Below, piece by piece: positions 34,477-46,753 of a stretch of 64,000 bases of DNA (position 1 is the stretch's first letter; each line of letters starts with the position of its first letter). This DNA is from Lyophyllum atratum. Taxonomy: Eukaryota > Basidiomycota > Agaricomycetes > Agaricales > Lyophyllaceae. Both the position numbers and the translations under genes were made by a program. Location of the stretch: contig JACGCN010000032.1 in assembly GCA_014905825.1 (NCBI GenBank), positions 62,001 through 126,000 on the forward strand, written 5' to 3'. The notes beneath the pieces were generated by a model. That model made no database searches. It had not been told where the DNA came from and was given only the letters and a program-made list of their open reading frames with translations.

Positions 34477-36801
34477 ATGGCGTCCGTGAAGATGGCCGAC
34501 GTGCCAACGCTGGTGGAAGCACCGACTCCGAGTAAGAGCGCTGAACTTGGACCAGCGGACTCGGATTCGGGTAGGGACGGGCCCTTGGAAGACTGGGCCT
34601 TCCCAGAGGGTGGATGGCAAGCTTGGACCACGGTGGCTGGAGCGTGAGTGCAGTGCTAGCCTGAACCAACTACATCTTAATCATTTTTTCGATATGTCTA
34701 GGACATTAGTACAGTTTGCTACCTTCGGGTGAGATCCATCAGCCCTACGAACCATCCCTCCCCTCCACTCACAAGACCACTCAGGTATACAAACGCTTTC
34801 GGGGTTTACCAAGGGTGTGTGCGTGTTACAAAAGATAGGAAGGCACGACGACTGACGTTTCAATAGTGTGCCGGGTCATGGTGGTATCATACGTCAGTAA
34901 AGGGTGTTGCTTATACAAACGTAACGCAGATTTCTACGTCCGGGAGTACCTCAACAACTACAGCCCAAGTAACATCGGGTTCGTCAACCTCGTATCTCAC
35001 CTTGAACAGTATCCTAAAATGACTTCCAGTTGGATTGGAGGCATCCAAATCTTTTTGATCTTCACATCTGGAATTGCCACAGGGCGAGCTTTCGACAGGG
35101 GATACTTGTGAGCGTTCAAACTTCTAGCGGTATTTAACATTTGTTCAGGTTCCATTCGGTAAGCCATCACCTGATGATAGGCGGCGCGATTCTCCATTCA
35201 TTCTCGTGTATGTGCGTTCATTCTTCGTATCCTCGCATAATCCTGATTACTACGTATAGTCTTCATGCTATCGCTATCGCATGAAAACAAGTACTACCAG
35301 GTCAGCGCTCTATGACACACGTTTGTTTCTAGATTCGAACCGGAAGACAGGTGTTTCTAAGTCAAGGTCTAGGTGGAGGTATATCTGTGGGCATGATGTA
35401 TATCCCAAGTTCGTATTCGCACTTTCGAATAACACATCCCTTCTCATGCACCGAGCTAGGTCTGGCGGTGATTTCTCATTATTTCAAACACAATCGTCCT
35501 CTCGCCACTGGCATTGTGACCTCTGGAACAGCATTGGGTTCGTCCGTCTTGACGATTCTATGTCGACAACGCTATGACACCCATATTCTAGGTGCCGTGC
35601 TGCACCCAATTATGATCAACCGCTTTTTTCAAGGCTCTCTTGGCTTTCATAATGGTGTTCGAGTGACTGCCACTTTAACTTCTGGTCTCCTACTCGTTGC
35701 CAACTGCATGATGAGAACACGGTTACCTCCAAAGACCAGCCGGAAAGAGAGCATGATTCCAAAGGTTGTGGAATTTGCGCGGGACCCTCCTTACAGACTC
35801 ATAATATTAGGGTACGAATTCCTATTGCCTCGATGATGATCCTTTCCTGATAGACGAACCCTCAACAGCGGAATGCTCATCATAAGTGGTTTTTCGTTCC
35901 CTGTTTTCTTCCTACAGCTCTATGGTACGCTTCACGGCTTGGATAGCAAATTGTCAATCTACATTGTAAAGTGGACGCATGTTAACCGCGTCATTCGAAA
36001 CTGATAAAGTGCTCACACAGATCTCCATTTTGAATGCCTGCTCAATCGTTGGTCGAATCCTTCCCCCAGCGTTGGCGCCGAGACTCGGTGTGGTCAACCT
36101 GGTCATCTTCTTCACTTTTTCCATGGCCGTCTTAGAGTACTGCCTGCTCCTTATGCATGACATCGGTGGGTTTGTAGCCTTTGCTGTTGTCTATGGCTTT
36201 TTCTCTGGAGCAAGTGCGTTACAACTGTTTGATAAGACGATATCTTCCTGACTTTTCCGTTATAGGTGTGGCATTGACTCCGGCGATGCTCGGTAAGTTT
36301 TACGTGGGCTCTCAACTGAACCGTCTGTCATATAACGCGTCTCCTTGTCTAGCATCACTCGCAAAGGATGTCAACGAAGTCGGGGCGCGGATTGGCGTAT
36401 CTTTCGCTCTTTCTGGTAAGCGGTAGACCTTCCGAAATATCGAGCAAAATCTCAACACGTTCGCCGTGATGCCCAGGTGTCATAGGCCTCTTCTGTGAGT
36501 TTCTCGAGCAGAATTTCTTTACCAGGTCTAATACGTTTATCAGCGAACTCTATCGCTGGTGCATTACTGACGCGGAATTTTCATTGGATGCAAGTGCCTT
36601 TCCCGAGCTCCGTCCCCTTCGCTGATTTGTATAATTAATTCTCCAGGCGTCCTATTGTTTTCGCTGGGGTAAGTTCTGGTCCGAGCATTTCAGTGACGAA
36701 CGTTAATAATGCATCATCAGACAACGGTGATCGCGGGCGGGATCTCCTATGTGGCAGCGCGATTTCTCCTTGTGCGGAGGAAAGGCACTCAGTTTGTGTG
36801 A
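34477..36801 (+). CDS. MFS monocarboxylate-type transporter, copy B
   Basis: Paralogue of copies A and C. The start MASVKMADVPTLVEAPTPSK is followed by FPEGGWQAWTTVAGA, YTNAFGVYQ and DFYVREYLNNYSPSNIG. Membrane exons include WIGGIQIFLIFTSGIATGRA, HPIMINRFFQGSLGFHNGVR, RILPPALAPRLGVVNLVIFF and ALTPAMLASLAKDVNEVGAR. The tail reads LLVRRKGTQFV and stops at 36799-36801. All exons I could join stay open, so the gene looks functional. A small exon of about 13 nt (near 34866-34879, TGTGCCGGGTCATG region) seems needed between VYQG and DFYVREYL. An alternative start 45 bp upstream (34432) is possible. Copy C follows in the same orientation about 400 bp downstream. Confidence 0.85.
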
Positions 36802-37209
36802 AGGATGCAAGCTGATGATTCCTTTCTTTTGCTGCATTGGTGCCAAGGTCTGAGCTTAGAAGAGTATATACTATAATACGGTAAATTCGGCTATGACGAG
36901 CGGTGAGCAGGTCGCCGGCATCTCACCGGCTATCGTCGGTCCTCGCATGTTGACAGCTTTAATAATAGTACCAATTGCATCATGCATCTACACCAAGCAT
37001 CGTCTATCCAACTCGGACCCGTAAGCTCAGAGCTCGGCCATCGGGCATGATTGCACATGCTTTAGGTTCGAACTTTGTCACTCAGACTGGCAGCCGTGAT
37101 GCGTTCCCCACCCCAAAGGGGCATGATGCTTTTTAATCCGTGGACATCTAATGTGCTACGAGCGAAGCAGCCAGTGAAGACGACTTGCTCTGTGACCACG
37201 ACCAAGCAG

Positions 37210-39495
37210 ATGTCGGAGAAGTCTGTTGAAATTGGCACTCTTTCTCCAACCTCGGAGCTTGGGGCGGGACACGATGACAGTGGCTTCCCTGAAGGTGGGC
37301 GGCAGGCGTGGTTAACTGTACTTGGAGCGTATGTATCTCATTCATGATTTCTCTTCGGACTTTGACAGGCGTGATAGTTCCCTAGTCCAGTTCTCCACAT
37401 TCGGGTTGGTATTTCCACGCCTATCATATAGTAATTTTCATTCATTTGCTTCACCTTTCGCGTCAAGATACACGAACGCATTCGGAGTATATCAAGGGTA
37501 CGTCCTACCTATCAAATCTACACGCAAATTACAGGAAACTAACTTGCATGATAGTACTGGTCAGCGCTCTCCCAAACCTATTGCATGTTTGATGTGGAAG
37601 CAGATTTTTATGTTCGCGAATATCTTACGGACTATACCCCGAGCGACATAGGGTGGGCTCATTGTTACGGAATCGTTTCATCTCTCCCATGCTTACATTT
37701 TACTGTCAAGTTGGATAGGAGGCCTTCAGGTCTTTCTAGCCTTCGGATGTGGAATTGTCACTGGACGAGCCTTCGATGGAGGGTATTTGTAGGGTTTTGT
37801 TCCTCTGGCAATCCTGATACGACTTTGTACTGACGCACTTTCCAGCCATCACATGATGATTGGAGGCGCACTTCTCCATTCATTTTCGTGCACGCAGTCG
37901 CAATCCTTTTCCTTCTTTGTCGGAGAGCTTATTTTTTTAACAGTCTTCATGTTATCCCTCTCGCATGAGAACAAGTACTACCAGGTGATTACTTCGTTTG
38001 TAGAGCGCGTTCTAGGCTCTGATGAATTTCACAGGTCTTTCTCAGTCATGCGCTCGGCGGTGGGCTGGGTACGGGGATTGTTTACATACCAAGTCGCTAT
38101 GCCCCTTTCGTCAACGCAGCAGACCATGCTGATATCTGGTCAGACGTGACAGGTTTAGCAATCGTGTCGCACTACTTTCAGCGCCATCGACCCTTGGCGA
38201 TGGGGGTTGTAGCCGTTGGCACTGCGCTAGGTCCCTCACCAGCTGTCCCCAGATAAACCACCAACTGACAATATCACTCACAGGTGCGGTTCTACATCCG
38301 ATCATGCTCAATCATCTGTTCCATGGACCCATTGGTTTCCACAACGGTGTGCGGATCAGTGCAGCTATGAATACAGTCATTCTCTGCGTCGCCAACGCGA
38401 TCATGAAGACACGGCTCCCCCCGAAGGAGGTAGGGGGACCTATTCCCCTCCGACAGTTCATCCGTGATCCTCCTTACGTTATCGTTGTGGTTGGGCAAGG
38501 ATCTTCCGTATTCCTTCAAAACGATCCACTTACTGATAGGTGGGCTGACATTGAACAGGGGGTTATTTGTCTTTTGCGGTTTGTTTTTTCCAGTGTTTTA
38601 CTTGCAGCTGGATGCAGTCAAGTACGGAATCGACCCTCAATTTGCCTTCTATTGTGTGAGTTCACGTAGCGGTCTTCCAGCCTTCATCATCTTTTGACCT
38701 GCTGTTAGATTTCGATTCTCAATGCTTCCTCTATTGTCGGACGCATCGTGCCTTCCATAGTCGCGCAGAAATACGGTGTATTCAATGTTGTCGTATTTTT
38801 CACTGTGGTTATGGGTGTCTTGATCTACTGTCTCGGTGCTATCAAAACTTCCAACGGCTTCGTGGCGTTTGCAGTCATTTTCGGGTTTTTCTCTGGTGGA
38901 GGTATATTGAAGTTCCCGCTATTGACAGTCCTGATTCTGACGCAATTTTTCGCATAGGGGTATCCCTTACGCCACCTATGATTGGTACGTAACTCTCCTA
39001 GGTAATCATATTACTGCTGATTAGTTATCTAGGGTCTCTTGCACAAGATATGAGTGAAATGGGGACACGTATTGGCACCTCCTTGGCCATTTCAGGTGAG
39101 CTGCTATGCCTACGCTCGGATATATCCTTGAATGTGCTGAGCTGACTCTGCACAGGGATCATGGGTCTGTTCGGTGAGTGTCACCCCTTCACGTTGTTGA
39201 CGCTTGTAATAGACATCGTTATGCATCTAGCAACCCCAATCGCTGGCGCCCTTCTCACTAGTCATTTTCATTGGTGGTGAGTTATGGTTTTGTACTACTT
39301 GGAAAGTACCGCGCTTCACCGAACCCAAATGACTATCTAGGCGCCCAATTTTGTTTACTGGTGTACGTTTGTACGATAATACCCGCACAGACGACCTCAC
39401 ATCCTTACTCACAGACGACGATGATTGTGGGGGGTCTGCTTTTCGCTGTATCCCGCTTCCTTATCGCGAAAAAGAAGGGCACACAATTTGTCTAG
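37210..39495 (+). CDS. MFS monocarboxylate-type transporter, copy C
   Basis: Third paralogue of the group, in tandem with copy B. The likely start MSEKSVEIGTLSPTSELGAG precedes FPEGGRQAWLTVLGA, where the usual GGW is GGR. Further exons give YTNAFGVYQ, DFYVREYLTDYTPSDIG, WIGGLQVFLAFGCGIVTGRA, HPIMLNHLFHGPIGFHNGVR, IVGRIVPSIVAQKYGVFNVV and SLAQDMSEMGTRIGTSLAIS. The tail AKKKGTQFV ends at 39493-39495. An upstream in-frame ATG at 37099 would add 37 residues with no family similarity. The junction after VYQ (about 37498-37610) has no clean canonical donor, so this exon boundary is the weakest part. Exons elsewhere are open and in phase. Confidence 0.8.
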
Positions 39496-40276
39496 GCTTT
39501 TCATGGCTATACATAGGCAACGTTATATTACCAGTAGAAGATCCTGAGGATGGGGGGCCGGTTTCTGAATCTGTAGCGCTCACCGGCAGACTGTTGGTTT
39601 CGCCCGTTGATGCATGCATTCTTAGGCTGGCTCGCGCCCTACGTTATCGTAATAGCACAATGCAGTTCGTACAGCCGCCCTCCTCCCACCAAGCGTTCAT
39701 TGCTTCTACAGAATCTTTCGCCAGCGCTTCAATCTTCGGTGTAACGGATGTGACTACAAACATTCTAACTCCCCTAGGTGCTGGATTTGGTTAGTAGTAG
39801 TCTTTATGAGTGACTAGTGTTGGCATGTCGACGTCCATTTTACAGTTCCCTCAGGGACGAATATTTTTTGGGCGGGCAACAAGCGGCATATCGAGGCAAT
39901 GGCCGGTGTCGGGTATGAAAGTATGTGCACAAGAAACGCACCTGACTGAAGACTTGAGTCAACACTTCAGTGCACTGTGTCCACTTCCATTCCTCGGTAG
40001 AACAGGCTAGCCCGATCACGCTAATGTGACTTCAAAGTACAGCAGACGCGAGCGTTTCCTGTTGAACTGTCCCTGTGCGGCTAACTAGCTTAGCCTCTCC
40101 TGAATCGTGCTTCTGGCTTGTTCCTGGAGGCCATGGTTGGGCTTCGATGGTGACGCATGATGATCAAGATTCAAGAGGAAGAATACTGCAACGACCCTCC
40201 TCCTAAATAGCTTGAACCATTCAACGTATAATATTACACCGAAGACTAATGTACAGGCAGACCTACTTCATAATTG
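39496..40276. other. intergenic region between convergent genes
   Basis: About 780 bp between the 3' ends of transporter C and RPB9. An open frame continues through 39351-39794 in another frame but shows no domain. Nothing else is supported. Confidence 0.4.
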
Positions 40277-40878
40277 TTATCCTTCTACATCTGGTCGACT
40301 ATCCGTGGGTAGTGTTGAATCGGAGAAACTGTAGTTACACTTTGTGCAAACAAAGAACAGGACCATCCGTGTCTCTTTCCGTTTTGACTGATCCTGGTAG
40401 AACACGGCACTGCAAACGCTCGTCAGAAGGCGGAAACCTTGCAGTTTGTTTATGGAACCGGAAGACGCACTCTTCGTTTCCGCATCGAGGACAGGGAATG
40501 TTAGAATGGGCCTGCCGAATAGAAATACGTATCAGCAACAAGATAAAATAAGGGAGACACATACGAGGGTAGGATCAGAACCTAGGTCCGTCGTTACGCC
40601 AACTTGCTCTCTTCCAGGACAATGAGCCATAGCGGAGCGCTGCAGTTTAACGATTGGGCTCACTTCGTGACAGTAAGCAAGTCATTCCTATACACGCATT
40701 TGTTTTCCCCAATCTCATCGTATTGGCACATGCGGCAGGCGTACACCATGATTCGCCGTTGTTGGTCGGCTTTTGGGTAGAGCAAATTATTGCACTCGGA
40801 GCAGAAATGAAGTGAGGCCTGGAGAACATTATAAGTGAACTAATTCTAGCGCAAAAAGAAAGATGGGATGCTGACCAT
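40277..40878 (-). CDS. RPB9: RNA polymerase II subunit RPB9
   Basis: A short zinc-ribbon subunit of RNA polymerase II needed for accurate start-site choice and proofreading. Joined exons give MASLHFCSECNNLLYPKADQ and YACRMCQYDEIGENKCVY, the first zinc ribbon (CxxC...CxxC), then DLGSDPTLAHSN, and CPRCGNEDAVFYQDQSKRKE with FFVCTKCNYSF, the second. The total is about 126 residues, matching the usual size. The initiator ATG sits alone in the first coding exon (40876-40878), directly before an intron that ends at CTCCAG. The last intron (donor GTGCGT) restores NED-AVFYQ. The stop is a TAA at 40277-40279. Regulation is not evident. Confidence 0.93.
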
Positions 40879-42212
40879 GGTATATGAGGTATTCTATGCA
40901 GTCAAAGTAGGTTAAAGTACGAGAACAACGTTGATCGCTGTCGCTGCCAGTGCTGAGCAAGCCAAATAAAATTGAAACTCCGCAAGTACAAGTACTTCAT
41001 CACGTGGGACCGCCTCCTGCTTCAGAAACATGCCTGCCTCATGCTCTTGAGTTGCTCTCAAGTCTCTGGCTGGACTAGATCCCGAATAAGTAATAATCAT
41101 GCAGGCAGTGGCACTCCGGAAATACATGGCCGACCACGATTTTGAAGTCATCGCCGGAGCACCCGACATGGACGGATATTCTCTAGGATGTCAGCCCGTG
41201 CTTCTCAAGGCTATTGCCCCCACTTATTGGACGCGTACAAGAAGTATAGATTCACCGCACCATACTTGGGGTGGGGCCAATGCTCCGCATGGCATGGACG
41301 AGTCCCGTGCGCCGTGGTTGCCGGGTCCGGGTCGTCCGCTGCTTGTCTCCTTGTCACCGTCCAACCCATTCGATGTTTGTGTTCTGGCACTAGCCACTAA
41401 GTACTTGCTTCTGCGGTCATCCGTCAGATAGCCTTGGCGAAATTCTACCTGACCGGGAGATTGGTTATGACGCCGGGTTATCTCCTCGCTGGTCTGACCT
41501 CGGAGTACCGAATACTCGCGGTTCCCGTATTTACATCTACCGTCGACAAAAAGGGCGGTACCTTCGGAGAGGATGTCATGATTACATGACAATTGTCTCC
41601 ATTCGACCCTATCGCAGCATCGGAGGCCCATGCTGTTCTCGATTGCCTTAACGGCTCCAATTCTCTCGCCTCTAACGTTTCCTCTGCGGGTGTACGTACA
41701 GGATTGACCAAAGAGGAAATTCCTTCGTCGAGTTAATTGCATTTTGAGAGCTTGAGGTTTCCCCTTCATCAGCGGGCACTACTTTCGCATAGCCGGTACT
41801 ACTCAGCTCGTTCTAGCTGGTGTCCCCCCGGATGTCGTAATGATGCCTTTTTACGTTACGTACTGGTGTTCGCTGGAAATCTTTGGACCACTTTATGTGG
41901 AATTGTTGGCATCTGTTAATATTATGTCGCACTTGGGATTCACTCAGCCCTTGGCTTGAGGAGGGGTTATCGTTCTCAGGCTCCGATGCGCCTTGCTGGC
42001 TCTTTCGGTTTGGGTCTTTCATCATTGCTCGCTCTCGCAGAACCCCCTTGGAATTCAAGGATTGCAGGTCCCATTGTTGTGATGTAGTTAGTATGCCTTG
42101 AATGTTATCTCTTGTTCCGATTCTTCCGACGAATCACTGGCGTCGGTGTCCACAGTTTTTCGTCCAGCCATGGTCTAGCCCTGAGCAAACCTCGCATGGC
42201 ATTTCTCAAAAT
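40879..42212. other. intergenic region upstream of RPB9
   Basis: About 1.3 kb. A 181-codon minus-strand open frame (41224-41769) and plus-strand frames at 41099-41431 show no recognisable domain and overlap each other. I treat the stretch as non-coding or unassigned. Its left end carries the RPB9 promoter. Confidence 0.35.
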
Positions 42213-44243
42213 TTACAGTCCAGACTCGATTTCACTGATAATAACCGCCTCGATGCTGGTTCCGATTTCTAGTCTAGGGGAGTCAACGATCTTGGGCGGC
42301 AATATAACGAAGCCATTTGCGCCACTAACGCTCGCCACCCGACTGGAGCGCTGGCCGCTGGTGCTAGACGCCTTGAGGCCGTCTGGTCCCGCCCTAATGA
42401 TGACCCGGTGGAACTCGGTACGAGAGTCAAGGTACATCTCGGTCTGGAGCTTGAGCATTCACACGATCACATTCAACCCGAACTTGCATGAGAGACGTAC
42501 CTGCACACGGACACGCGAAAGGTGAACAGAAGGTTCGGGCCGCCCACCCAGGAGACGTAGAGCTGGGACGACGAATATATGGAACGTGACCAGCGCATAG
42601 GCTGGGTTACCGGGGAGGGCGAACATGGGCTTAGAGACCCCGTTTTGAGATGGGATAGTCGCAAATGTGGTCGGCTTCCCCGGCTTGATTGTGACACGGC
42701 CAAAGTGGATGGTCCCGTTGAAGTGGTGTTCAACGACGGTTTTCAGGAGGTCTGTGGGTTCCATTGATGTACCACCGGTGGTAAGCAGGATGTCTGCCGC
42801 GCTTTCGAGGCCCTGCCTAATTGCTGCGACGTGGTCTTGTATACTGTAAAGGATGAAACTCTAATAGGTTGAAGCGAAGGAGGGAGATCCAACCGGTCAG
42901 GAACAACACCTAGATCAACGACTTTGTAGCCCATTCCCTCTAAGGCGGCTTGAAGAGAAGGTCGGTTCGTGTCGAATATCCCACCCCACCCGTCACCTGA
43001 TTGTGACTTAGGGAATTGTAGGTCGACTATTTCGTTTGCTGCGTTCAAGAGCGCGATGACGGGCTTTCGGTATACTTCGACCTGTTTATGCATAAGTTGG
43101 ACGTGATATATCGGGTCTGGGTGGAGGGTTACCTCTTTCCTTCCTATGAAAGCCAATGTCCCGACCTCTTCTCCGCTGCTTCTTATTATATCACCCTTCT
43201 GAAGGACGAGATCTCCTTTGCGAACGTCTGAGCCGGCGGCGCAGACATTCTCCCCAGCAGGTACTTGTGCTAGTATCTCAATTTCCTTCTCTTCGCCGTC
43301 GAGTGGACTACCCCGAGCTTGGTGTGTCGAAATGAGACGTGTATCTTCACCCATGACGACAGTGTCTGCGCCTGCTGATAGGGGGCCACCGGTGTGGATG
43401 CGGTATACTAAACCGGGGGTATTTCATCGGATAAAGGATGAATCTGCGAGGTCAGAACCTTGTATACTCCAAGAGGGTCGGTAGCTGGTCAGATAAGATG
43501 AGGTTATTGAACGCCAAAACTGCAAGACATAAACATACACCTAAGGGCGTAGCCATCGACACTTGTCGTAGGAAATGGAGGCGCGTTGTTCGGTGCGTAA
43601 ACATCTGATGCCAAAACGTGGCCCTTCAGTGTATGATCCACCTATGGAACCATGAGCTTGGGCTTGCATGTGGGAGACTGTTGGGAGCGGCATACAACGT
43701 GAGACATTGCCTCCAGACATTCGATGTTCTTCTCTATCAACCGCGAAGCTTCTTGAAAGGAAATCAACGGATAGGGAGACTGCCCATGCCGAGCGGAGAC
43801 TGCGAGTCATATAAATTTGCCTCCTGTTGAAGAGCGCGATTAAGCTGTGACATACGAGGTGTAGAGGGGTCATGCGATAGCGACGACCTAGGTTGCGAGA
43901 CAGGGTAGTCGAGACCATGGTGGTGATGGTGATGGTGGTGTGCATGCGATGCGGCAGGTCTTGACTCTTAGCTTGGAGCCTCACCGCTAGCTTTCGCCAA
44001 CTCGTTATGAACTTGTCGTCCCGTTCCACCTCTGATAAGAGCAATAGCATGTTCGGCCACTCCAGCATTTAACAAAGCTTGTAAGTTCTCTTTGACGGCT
44101 TTTACGCTCCCTGGCAAAGTTACAATGAGAATTTTGCCAATCGTCCCAGCAATAGTACGGGAAAGCGCCGCGAGAGGCGTGTGTTTCAATGACGCCGTTG
44201 TAACAAGAGGATTGGTGTCGAGAGCTGTGGTGGTTGTGGACAC
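42213..44243 (-). CDS. gephyrin/CnxE-type molybdopterin biosynthesis protein, N-terminus missing
   Basis: Fungal molybdenum cofactor synthesis uses a MogA-MoeA fusion that adenylates molybdopterin and inserts molybdate. Here the C-terminal MoeA part is complete: ISFQEASRLIEKNIECL, NNAPPFPTTSVDGYAL, VMGEDTRLIS, VRKGDLVLQKGDII, LLNAANEIVDL, LLTTGGTSMEPTDLL, MFALPGNPAYALVTFHIF, and the end ASSTSGQRSSRVASVSGANG. The MogA part is only its second half (SLKHTPLAALSRTIAGTIGK, LPGSVKAVKENLQALL). The nucleotide-binding half with GGTG is not found upstream. A TAA (43968-43970) lies in frame before a polyhistidine linker of eight His, though splicing from 43983 to about 43806 would skip it and join in frame. 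The gene may be a degraded copy or have a remote first exon. Introns elsewhere are in phase. Confidence 0.75.
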
Positions 44244-46753
44244 GATACCTGACCGGATAAGTGATTGATCGAAAATTCACGTGCACCAGATCCGCCACGT
44301 GGGACAAAGATGTTAAATGAAATTCCCCGCCATCGTGGATGTTACAAACGAGTCCTTACGTAAACTTCAGGACTCGTAATGGCGAGGGACTCAGCATGTG
44401 GGAGGTCTCGTCACTGATCCACCTCTTTATGACAGCAGCATTCATATTTTCGACGCCGCAAGAAAATCTTTGCCCCTCAATTTGACGCTATTCGGTCTAT
44501 GTTCAGCCTCCTCGCGGACCCCACATGATACCCAGTCTATATGACAAACGCTCTCAGTTTCTCTGCCTACTCTTCCCCACGGAGGCGCCCTACGCCGTAC
44601 CACAATCAATGCATCGCTTCCGGCGTGGACCCTGGCGAGCTGTAATTGCTCATGTAGGCCCTCTAACCCCTTATCATCGTGCCCCAGGACGATCAATACC
44701 GCGGACACACACCGGGGACTTTAAAATGGTTCAAGGCCAATGTAAAGAAGTCTTATCATCAGATGATGCTTCAAGGCACCACGTCAAACGAAGCTAGGGT
44801 ATGTCGTCCTGGGACTATCGGAGGATGCGAATGGACAAGGGTGCGTTACCCTGCCTTGTGGCCTCGCTTCCTGCTTACCTATTTGTCCTCCATATCTCTC
44901 AGCGCCTTCAGGGACACTGGACAAAACCTTTAATGGAGACTTGACATGCACAAGTCCGCAAAGTAAACGGGAAGATCTAGCTTGAGAGGGTTACCCGTAA
45001 GATACCCGTTTATATACAGACGACGATCCTCAACGGTTGATTGACGGAAACCATGTCTTTGTTCAGGAATCTGTCTCTGCCCTCGAATTCTGACACCGTG
45101 CGATGTTTTGGAAAGCTGCATTCTCTTTGTCCATGAGGATATATTGGCGCGACCATTTCCTCTAGCGGGTCTTCATCGGAGCCTGCCATAACTCAGCCTG
45201 ATTGGTGGAGGAGAGCTTGATCCTCCGTAAGACCGCCTTGTGTATTCTTTGCACGTCAATACCATCTTATCATATGTGTATTACACTGCATGCCAATCGC
45301 TCAGTCTTTACGCCGATTGGCTAGCAGAGGCGCTGGGATCTCCGGTACAAACCAAGGCACCGAAAGGCATGTTTATGGAAAGACATCTTCCCTTTGGCAC
45401 ATGACGATTCCGATGCCATCAGGAACCGGATTCAGCAAGAGTCATCATTGGCTGGACTCGACGTGCGTATGCCCGGATCACCAGGGAGTCTTCATTTTCC
45501 CCGCTCGGCCCCTCAATTGCTTCAATATCTCTCTCACGAAAATTCGGAAAGGCGCAACATGCGGCTTGCGATATCAGGTTCTTCTGCTTTTATGCGGCTT
45601 TTCTAGCAGCTATCGCCTCACATGCGCCGGAAACCACACTGCCCTTTTTTGTGGCTGAACGTGGAACAAGTGTCAGATCGCCCTGTCAGAATGTTCATCT
45701 TTTCAGTCCCAAGATGTTCCCTTCGACGCTGAAACTATGTTCAGTGCAATCGATGTTTTTCCTTTGAAATTGTAGTTCGAACTCCCATTATCAGATAGTA
45801 AGCGTCCTGGGCCCCATCCAGGACCATTTCTACCAATGATTCACTGATTCACGAATAAAACGTCAATCAATGTCACCCATTTCAATCAATGCTGGTCCGA
45901 ATAACGCAGTCGACCAAGCTTAAGCATGTCCGGCAACAAAAAAAGGAGGTGGGAGGCTGCCAACCTTGGCAGCCTGAGGGAACCTTGGTACATAGAGACC
46001 GCGCGACAACTGACATGTTCCTATCGAGGAGATCGCATCCCTTTCTTGACCCTTTCTACTCGTTATTTTGTGATATAACCGCCCTAACATAGCTGTACTT
46101 CCTACTCAGCGCTCTTAGATCACCGCAGCTGTTTACCACCTCGGCTCCGTAATTGTTGCCAGCGCTAAATACATAGGTCGCCGTGCTTTCGGTTCAATCG
46201 CTTAAGGAAACAAAAATTTCAGGAAAGTTTTTCGCGTCGATCGAAGGTTGACCATCTGATCCAGGGATCAAGCATGTATTCCAAAAAGGGTGCTTCTGTC
46301 AAGATTCGCTGCAACGGGTTCGAGGACCTTATCGTAAGCTTGTCTGTCCTGATCTTGTCCAAAACCATCATGATTGCACAGCACCGGCCGTCGCGGCAGG
46401 CTGCAGCCAAACCAGCTGAAGCGTTCTGTATTTCATAGGGTGAGGAAAGGCATGAAGAAGCCAGCCTACCTGAGGAGGGGGACAACACAGGGAACTCTTC
46501 GTGCGCCACCACATAGTTTTCCGTAATCCCGACGAAGGTAAGCGAAGCGCGACATGTCCGGACAAAATTCATATTGACGCCTATAGGCTATATACGTCTT
46601 AGAACCTACCCCTTCGCTTCGGTCATTCCTCATTTAGCTCTGGCGTCGGACAAATATGCCAGGGTCGCCCGCTATAAAGTCGAAACCACAGCTGTCTGAA
46701 TTCTTTTCAGGCCGTCCTCCCATCCCTACTCCCTTGCGCCGCCACTCCCAAAA
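44244..46753. other. unassigned region, possible diverged gene on plus strand
   Basis: About 2.5 kb. Several plus-strand frames between 44430 and 45830 look protein-like: LKWFKANVKKSYHQMM (about 44720), AIRNRIQQESSLAGLDVRMP (about 45415) and AAIASHAPETTLPFFVAERG (about 45608), possibly linked by introns. I recognise no family and cannot fix a start or stop. The stretch 45860-46620 shows only short frames on both strands. Confidence 0.35.
46673..46679 (+). promoter_or_regulatory. TATA box of the hydrophobin gene
   Basis: TATAAAG lies 75 bp before the hydrophobin start codon, followed by a pyrimidine-rich leader. This is the expected position for a strongly expressed fungal gene. Confidence 0.5.

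Noticed and set aside
19888..39495. Possible secondary-metabolite cluster (monooxygenase, hydrolase, transporters)
   Set aside because: There is no backbone enzyme, terpene synthase or dedicated regulator, and a ribosome-associated gene and long gaps lie between.
43625..43690. Apparent in-frame TAG in the MoeA part (KLMVP-stop-VDHTLKG)
   Set aside because: A canonical 54-nt intron with donor GTATGC removes it and joins AMSHV to VDHTLKGHVLAS in frame, so it is not a mutation.
43541..44068. 175-codon minus-strand open frame inside the gephyrin region
   Set aside because: It is a shadow in another frame. The true MoeA exons use a neighbouring frame and match the family.
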